Shown here piece after piece: positions 1 through 3,473 of a stretch of DNA of 5,569 bases; positions within the stretch are counted from its first letter, which is position 1; each line of letters begins with the position of its first letter. The position numbers and the translations under genes are program-made. The notes under the pieces are model-generated. The model saw only the letters and a program-made list of their open reading frames with translations, ran no database searches and was not told where the DNA came from. This DNA comes from Gemmatimonadota bacterium (GTDB lineage: Bacteria > Gemmatimonadota > Gemmatimonadetes > Gemmatimonadales > Gemmatimonadaceae): positions 1-5,569 of the forward strand of contig JARIET010000194.1 of assembly GCA_031127185.1 (NCBI GenBank), written 5' to 3'.

Positions 1-176
1 GCAAAGACCGACATTCCGAAACGCCCCCGAACGCGAGCCAGCGCAGCCGTGCCCGGCGCCAGGGCGGCCCGCGCCAACGCGTCCGCGTCAATCACGGTCG
101 CACCTCGGGCCGCCAGCCGTTCGGCCACGGCGCTCTTTCCGCTCGCAATGTTGCCGGTCAATCCCACATGCAGCAT
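1..176 (-). CDS. coaE: Dephospho-CoA kinase, N-terminal part (3' end outside window)
   Basis: This is the last enzyme of coenzyme A synthesis, a cytoplasmic P-loop kinase that phosphorylates the 3'-hydroxyl of dephospho-CoA using ATP. Read on the minus strand from ATG at 176-174, the protein begins MLHVGLTGNIASGKSAVAER. The GLTGNIASGKS stretch (residues 5-15) is the Walker A loop of CoaE, normally GLTGGIGSGKS. The following VIDAD (about residues 29-33) matches the conserved substrate-side Asp motif of the family. Only about 58 of the usual roughly 200 residues are in the window, and the frame stays open to the left edge. The start is supported by a Shine-Dalgarno-like GAGGGA just upstream and by the family's habit of starting a few residues before the P-loop. 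The two family glycines replaced by Asn and Ala are mild variation. The gene is divergent from the pseudopilin gene and probably unrelated to it in function. Confidence 0.9.
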   Translation of the reverse strand, partial: MLHVGLTGNIASGKSAVAERLAARGATVIDADALARAALAPGTAALARVRGRFGMSVF

Positions 177-236
177 GCGTTCCCTCACTCCGGCGGCGTC
201 CGCGAAAGGGGAGTATTACGTTTACCCATTCTACCG
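177..236. promoter_or_regulatory. Divergent intergenic region between coaE and fimT
   Basis: These 60 bp must hold the signals for coaE (leftward) and fimT (rightward), unless promoters lie inside the opposing gene. A relatively AT-rich patch at 214-233 contains a minus-strand TAGAAT (228-233), one mismatch from a sigma70 -10 box, but no well-spaced -35 accompanies it. On the plus strand AAAGGGGAG at 205-213 looks like a Shine-Dalgarno, but it sits 23 nt before the chosen fimT ATG and has no ATG, GTG or TTG at a proper distance in that frame. The exact promoters cannot be fixed from the sequence. Confidence 0.35.
181..186 (-). promoter_or_regulatory. Ribosome binding site of coaE
   Basis: On the minus strand the sequence GAGGGA ends 4 nt before the coaE ATG (176-174). 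It fits the anti-Shine-Dalgarno sequence and supports that start over any upstream GTG. Confidence 0.6.
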
Positions 237-809
237 ATGCGCCACACGTCACGCCGCCCAGGCTTCACCATCATCGAGCTCGCGATCACCCTCGCGATCG
301 CGGCCATCGTCGCGGCCATGGCGCTCCCGGCGGTCGATTTCAATCGCATGCGAATGGACTCGAATGCGCGCCTGGTCCAGAACTGGTTCCTCGGCGCGCA
401 GTCTCGCGCCGTGCAGCGCAACATGCAGGTGTTGATCGAGGTGTACTACGAGCAAAATCAGGTGCGCATCATCGATGACAGCACGGCCGATGGTGCGTAT
501 ACCTCCGGGGAAACACAGAGCGCCCAGACGCTCTCGGAGGGGATGACGTTTGTCACGCCGCCGTCTACGATCGATGGCGCCACAGCCTACTACGCGACCG
601 GGACGGGAATTTCTCTCAGTGGCGCCCAGAATCATCCGTTGATCAAGTTCTATCCCAACGGCTCCACCAGCGGCGACGCGGTCTTCTACCTCGGCAGTCC
701 GCGGGGACGCTTGCAAGACAACCGCGCGATCAAAGTCACCGGATCGACATCAAAGATGTATTTCTACCGCATGCGGCCTGACGGGACGTGGGCATTGAGT
801 GAGATGTAG
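237..809 (+). CDS. fimT: FimT/GspH-type minor pseudopilin
   Basis: This 190-residue prepilin belongs to the GspH/FimT family. Such proteins are minor subunits that help prime assembly of a type IV pilus or type II secretion pseudopilus at the inner membrane. The N-terminus MRHTSRRPG|FTIIELAITL is a textbook class III signal: a short basic leader ending in Gly9, Phe10 as +1 of the mature protein, and Glu14 as the conserved Glu+5. A hydrophobic helix to about residue 33 follows. The C-terminal half is beta-rich, with the family's FYPNG..SGDAVFYL block (138-152) and a terminal strand pair ending PDGTW (181-185). There is no cysteine. I chose ATG 237 because it gives a 9-residue leader. The longer reading from 168 adds 23 residues that overlap the coaE start and spoil the leader. 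A Shine-Dalgarno at proper spacing is lacking. It is separated from pilVWX by a regulator on the opposite strand, so it probably has its own promoter. It could be called gspH; the gene order favours a type IV pilus. Confidence 0.85.
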   Translation: MRHTSRRPGFTIIELAITLAIAAIVAAMALPAVDFNRMRMDSNARLVQNWFLGAQSRAVQRNMQVLIEVYYEQNQVRIIDDSTADGAYTSGETQSAQTLSEGMTFVTPPSTIDGATAYYATGTGISLSGAQNHPLIKFYPNGSTSGDAVFYLGSPRGRLQDNRAIKVTGSTSKMYFYRMRPDGTWALSEM

Positions 810-818
810 CAACGGCGG

Positions 819-846
819 TTCAGAGTTCAGAGTTTAGGGTTCAGCG
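819..846 (+). repeat. Four-unit imperfect heptamer tandem repeat
   Basis: Four consecutive 7-bp units lie just after the fimT stop: TTCAGAG, TTCAGAG, TTTAGGG, TTCAGCG. Two are identical and the other two differ from them at two positions or fewer. It lies in the 57-bp gap between the convergent fimT and regulator genes. It has no hairpin and no T-tract, so it does not look like a rho-independent terminator. Its role is unknown; it may be a dispersed mini-repeat or a slippage product. Confidence 0.65.
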
Positions 847-866
847 TGAATTTCGAATTGTCGCAC

Positions 867-1634
867 CTACCCGCGGCCAACCGACTTCAGGAACTCTTCA
901 ACCACGAACCCCGCACCGCCCTTGGACCGGATCTCCTGCGGGGTGGCCTTCAGGTAGCGCTGGCACGTGTTGCGAAATGCGCTTCCCGAGGGAAAATCAA
1001 GGGCCCGCGCGGCGCTGTCGGCGCTCCGGTTGGAATCCTCGAGCATCTGCGCTGCGACAACGAGCCGCCCCCACGTGATCAGCTTTTGCGGAGCAGGGAA
1101 CCCGTCCTGCTCCAACCGCGCCAACAGGTTTCGCCGCGACGTTGTCAGAATGTCGGCGAGCCGGTGCGAGGTGAGCCGAAGGTGGGCCCGGGTGATGGAC
1201 ACGAGCACGGCGTCGCGCGAGATGGGATTGAGCGCACCCAGTCGGTTACGGAGCAGGCTGGCGACGCCGCGAGCCTCGGCCTGGCCGAGCACGCTCTTGA
1301 GTTGGAGCGGAGTGTCGTCCTGGTCAACGATGATGAGACCGTCGAATCCTGCGCGACCCGCGTCGAACAGGTCGCGCGTGCGTGACGGCGTGAACGACAC
1401 ATAGGCGACGAGCGTGATGCGAGCGAAACGCAGCTTCAGTTGCCGGACGCGGTCGAAGTTCGCCCGGCCATCGGCAAAGAGGTCGAGGGCGGCGATATGC
1501 ACGGCCTCGTCTTCGCAGGCACCAAACACCTCGTCCCAACTATGGCAGGGTACAACGGTATGCTGGCCGCTCACCGCCTGTACGACGCGCAGCAGGCAGC
1601 GTTCTTCCGGAAGCAGCGTGGCAATGACACCCAT
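867..1634 (-). CDS. AraC-type HTH transcriptional regulator with degenerate receiver-like N-terminal domain
   Basis: This is a predicted 255-residue DNA-binding regulator. The C-terminal part (about 155-236) aligns by eye with the AraC/XylS double helix-turn-helix. The first HTH contains LADILTTSRRNLLARLEQDG (159-178). The linker helix carries WGRLVVAAQMLED (188-200). The second HTH runs over about 205-236 and ends in the family signature as YLKATPQEIR (227-236). The N-terminal part (1-125) has alternating hydrophobic strands and helices like a response-regulator receiver. Asp51 in IAALDLF sits where the phosphoacceptor would be and Glu10-Glu11 where the acidic pair would be. The conserved beta5 Lys appears to be missing (GLIIVDQDD), so phosphorylation is doubtful and I infer a pseudo-receiver. 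The start is fixed: an in-frame TGA lies 9 nt upstream, and ATG 1634 is the first good start codon. No clear Shine-Dalgarno is seen. It converges on fimT and diverges from pilV across a repeat-rich region, so a role in pilus gene control and self-regulation is likely but inferred. Confidence 0.8.
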   Translation of the reverse strand: MGVIATLLPEERCLLRVVQAVSGQHTVVPCHSWDEVFGACEDEAVHIAALDLFADGRANFDRVRQLKLRFARITLVAYVSFTPSRTRDLFDAGRAGFDGLIIVDQDDTPLQLKSVLGQAEARGVASLLRNRLGALNPISRDAVLVSITRAHLRLTSHRLADILTTSRRNLLARLEQDGFPAPQKLITWGRLVVAAQMLEDSNRSADSAARALDFPSGSAFRNTCQRYLKATPQEIRSKGGAGFVVEEFLKSVGRG

Positions 1635-1699
1635 GGCGGAGACTCAGCGGGGAAAGTGACGGTCGGTCGTGCCGGGCAGTACCGTGCGCACCAAACAAT

Positions 1700-1759
1700 A
1701 TCATCACGCCGGAGAAAACACCATCACAAAGTGATAGTATTGAGGAATACGGTGATGGT
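1700..1759. promoter_or_regulatory. Operator-like array: four GTGATRRT half-sites in mirror arrangement
   Basis: Four copies of an 8-bp element are seen: GTGATGAT (minus, 1707-1700), GTGATGGT (minus, 1727-1720), GTGATAGT (plus, 1731-1738) and GTGATGGT (plus, 1752-1759). The two minus copies are 20 bp apart and the two plus copies 21 bp apart, and all four are symmetric about an axis near 1729. The 1707 and 1731 copies extend to GTGATRRTATTG (10 of 12 identical). AraC-family proteins typically bind direct half-sites about two helical turns apart (araI1-I2 is the known case). The neighbouring AraC-type protein is therefore the obvious candidate ligand. The repeats are seen directly; the binding is inference. 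Confidence 0.65.
1737..1750 (+). repeat. Short perfect hairpin inside the operator-like array
   Basis: GTATT (1737-1741) and AATAC (1746-1750) are perfect inverted repeats around a GAGG loop. This hairpin is nested inside the longer perfect 8-bp inverted repeat ACCATCAC (1720-1727) / GTGATGGT (1752-1759). In RNA, ACCAUCAC could also pair over 5 bp with GUGAU at 1731-1735, giving two alternative folds. No T-tract follows, so it is not an intrinsic terminator. It may simply be part of the DNA-level symmetry. Confidence 0.4.
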
Positions 1760-1912
1760 CGACCGCTGGCGCACAGGACGCTTCCGGCCGACACTTCATA
1801 GTTGCGAATCATCTGACCGCTTCCACGATTCCCGTTGCCCGAACCCGATCCTTTTCAGGTCCACCCGACCGACCCCGGCCTGTGCATGCCCCCGGCGCGC
1901 CTTGGGCCTGCC

Positions 1913-2317
1913 ATGCGCGCGCTGCCGCAGCTGCGACGGCGCGGGATGACGCTCGTCGAGGTGATTCTGGCGATCGTGATCCTGAGCGGCACGATGCTTG
2001 GCCTCGGCAACTTCGCGCGGAAGTTCCAGAGTTCCAACTCCGGTTCCACGTCCAAGGCATTGGCGAGTGACCTCGCAGCGCAGCGCATCGCGGATGTGCT
2101 CGCGTACCGGCCGTATTCATCGATCGTCTCCACCTACAACGGCACCAGTGAGTCGTACACGACCGGCGTGTTCGCCGGACTGACGCGCGCAACGTCTGCC
2201 GTTCGCTGCTCGGGCTGTCCGACGGCCACGACGGACTACATCACGGTGACGGTCTCGGTCTCGGGGAACGACCTCTCGACGGCGGTCACAAAAACCGTCG
2301 TCGTCGCAGCGTTTTGA
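1913..2317 (+). CDS. pilV: PilV/GspI-type minor pseudopilin
   Basis: This 134-residue prepilin is a minor subunit of the complex that initiates type IV pilus or pseudopilus assembly. The N-terminus MRALPQLRRRG|MTLVEVILAI gives a basic 11-residue leader, Met12 as +1, Thr13, and Glu16 as Glu+5. One hydrophobic helix runs to about residue 33, then a polar helix (KALASDLAAQRIADVLAY, 48-65) and a short beta domain. The LAAQRIADVLAYRPYSSI stretch recalls the A...A..iae.l...py region usual in PilV/GspI proteins. Cys99 and Cys102 form a CSGC pair that may make a tight disulfide after export. I chose ATG 1913 because it gives a normal leader; starts at 1886 (ATG) or 1835 (TTG) would give 20- and 37-residue leaders. 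No clear Shine-Dalgarno precedes any of them. It is the first gene of the pilVWX operon and ends 1 bp before pilW. PilV and GspI are hard to separate by sequence; the gene order supports PilV. Confidence 0.82.
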   Translation: MRALPQLRRRGMTLVEVILAIVILSGTMLGLGNFARKFQSSNSGSTSKALASDLAAQRIADVLAYRPYSSIVSTYNGTSESYTTGVFAGLTRATSAVRCSGCPTATTDYITVTVSVSGNDLSTAVTKTVVVAAF

Positions 2318-2318
2318 C

Positions 2319-3473
2319 ATGCGGTCACGGCGGATGATGCATCGGGTGCGCGGGAATGCGACGGGGTTTACGCTCATCGAAATGTTGGTCGCGATGACGC
2401 TGACCATGCTTGTCTTCGCCATCACGATTCCGTTCTTCCGGGCCCAGGCACGCGCCGTGGGCGCCGGGGCTGGTCGCCTGGACGCCCTCCAGAATGCGCG
2501 ATACGCGGTCGGACGAATTGACCGCGAACTCCGACTGGCGGGCGGCGTCTTCGGGCAGCCGATCATCGTGCAGGCAGCCCCGCTCGCGATCACGTTCAAC
2601 GTCAACCTGTACGGTACGGACACCACAACCGACCCGAACGCCGCCTACTATGACGCCACGCTCGACACGCTGACCACGGAGAGTTTCCAGGTTGGCGCCG
2701 CATTGGCGCTTCCGACATCAAGCTCCAAGAACTATCCCACCGCCACATACGCGGATTCCAACGGTACGCGGTCGCGTTCCGAAACGATTTCGTTCTTTCT
2801 GCGGGCCGACTCGAGTTCGGGGCGCAACGACATCTATGCGCTGTACCGGCGTGTGAACGCAAAAGACAGCACGCTGGTCGCGTCAAACCTGTGGATCCCG
2901 TCGGACACGGGATACTTCTTCAAGTACTACCGCGCGGCCGCCAGCGGGACGGTATCGGTGATCGATCAGGACTCGCTCCCGCTCTACTGGGACGATGCGA
3001 CACGCACGGTTGACTCGATCGGCGTGGTGGAGATGCGCGCGGCGGGGTGGCACTACAGCGCGCGGGACAACGAACACATTTTCCGTACGGTGTATGCCAA
3101 GACCACCGTCTCGAACGTTGGGTTGCTGGCCGCGCGGACCTGCGGCGCGGCGCCAGCCGCGCCGACGGGTGTGACCTCGACCGTGACGAACAACTCGGAT
3201 GGGAGTCCGGTGAAAGTGGCTATCGCGTGGACGGCGTCGACTGACGATGCGGCGGGGGCGAGCGACGTCGAGCTGTACAGCGTGGCCCGGCGATTGTCTT
3301 CGGGTTCAACATGGATCCCGGTCGGAAGCCTCCCGGCGCGTGGCACAGGCAGCTACACATTTGAACATTTCGGTTTTTCGCCCGGAACATGGGTGTACGG
3401 TGTACGTGCAATGGACTGTGGGCCAGCGTGGTCCTCGGCTGCCGAGCACAGCGGCACGGTGGTGATCCCGTGA
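2319..3473 (+). CDS. pilW: PilW-type minor pseudopilin with C-terminal fibronectin type III-like domain
   Basis: This is a 384-residue prepilin. The leader MRSRRMMHRVRGNATG ends in Gly16; Phe17 is +1 and Glu21 is Glu+5 (FTLIEMLVAM), with a hydrophobic helix to about 40. The RLDALQNARYAVGRIDRELR segment (53-72) is the usual PilW continuation of the N-terminal helix. The middle (about 80-270) is beta-rich and includes the typical SETISFFLR and DIYALYRR strands (154-178). The last 105 residues (about 280-384) look like a fibronectin type III fold. They start PAAPTGVTSTVT, then have IAWTASTDDAAGASDVELYS (302-321), a tyrosine-bearing strand WVYGVRAMDCG (358-368) and a closing WSSAAEHSGTVVIP. Cys275 and Cys367 flank this domain and could be joined by a disulfide. 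Starts at Met6 or Met7 would also give good leaders. It is 1 bp after pilV and shares one base with the next start (TGATG), so translation is probably coupled. The pseudopilin call is firm; the FN3 call rests on pattern by eye. Confidence 0.82.
   Translation: MRSRRMMHRVRGNATGFTLIEMLVAMTLTMLVFAITIPFFRAQARAVGAGAGRLDALQNARYAVGRIDRELRLAGGVFGQPIIVQAAPLAITFNVNLYGTDTTTDPNAAYYDATLDTLTTESFQVGAALALPTSSSKNYPTATYADSNGTRSRSETISFFLRADSSSGRNDIYALYRRVNAKDSTLVASNLWIPSDTGYFFKYYRAAASGTVSVIDQDSLPLYWDDATRTVDSIGVVEMRAAGWHYSARDNEHIFRTVYAKTTVSNVGLLAARTCGAAPAAPTGVTSTVTNNSDGSPVKVAIAWTASTDDAAGASDVELYSVARRLSSGSTWIPVGSLPARGTGSYTFEHFGFSPGTWVYGVRAMDCGPAWSSAAEHSGTVVIP
3156..3470 (+). other. Fibronectin type III-like domain coding segment of pilW
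   Basis: Residues 280-384 of the PilW-like protein follow FN3 order: a Pro-rich entry strand, a Trp in strand B (AIAWTAS, 301-307), an Asp-rich turn, a strand with Tyr320, a Trp-bearing strand (WIPVG, 332-336), a Tyr360 strand with the VYGVRAMD pattern, and a Ser-rich exit. FN3 domains are common in secreted bacterial proteins that bind carbohydrates or surfaces. In the assembled pilus this part would face outward. Confidence 0.6.

Larger units (their letters stand above)
1635..1912. promoter_or_regulatory. Divergent regulatory region between the AraC-type gene and pilV
   Basis: This 278-bp spacer carries the start signals for the leftward regulator and the rightward pilVWX operon. Its centre (about 1690-1760) is clearly more AT-rich than its flanks and contains the GTGATRRT array listed separately. 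On the minus strand TTGTGA (1733-1728) and GATGAT (1709-1704 region) give a weak -35/-10 candidate for the regulator, with an 18-bp spacer that overlaps the array. No convincing promoter could be set for pilV. The part from 1760 to 1912 holds no gene or repeat that I can support. It is open in the pilV frame from a TTG at 1835, but that reading would bury the prepilin leader. Confidence 0.5.

Noticed and set aside
168..236. N-terminal extension of FimT from the ATG at 168
   Set aside because: It would overlap the coaE start codon and place 32 residues before the cleavage glycine. ATG 237 gives a normal 9-residue basic prepilin leader.
249..716. Minus-strand open frame of 155 codons
   Set aside because: It is antisense to fimT, whose prepilin signal and GspH-type C-terminus are clear.
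833..839. TTTAGGG unit identical to the plant telomere repeat
   Set aside because: Only one unit is present and its neighbours are TTCAGAG-type; in a bacterial context this is coincidence.
846..1404. Plus-strand open frames of 179 and 145 codons
   Set aside because: They are antisense to the AraC-type gene, whose HTH motifs are recognisable; high GC content makes long antisense frames common.
1720..1759. Intrinsic terminator for either flanking gene
   Set aside because: The stem is AT-rich, no T-tract follows on either strand, and it lies upstream of both divergent genes rather than downstream.
1835..1912. N-terminal extension of PilV from TTG 1835
   Set aside because: It is proline-rich with no signal character and would give a 37-residue leader before the cleavage Gly. 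ATG 1913 gives an 11-residue basic leader.
2117..2626. Minus-strand open frame of 169 codons
   Set aside because: It spans the pilV-pilW junction antisense to two recognisable prepilin genes; it looks like a GC-driven shadow.
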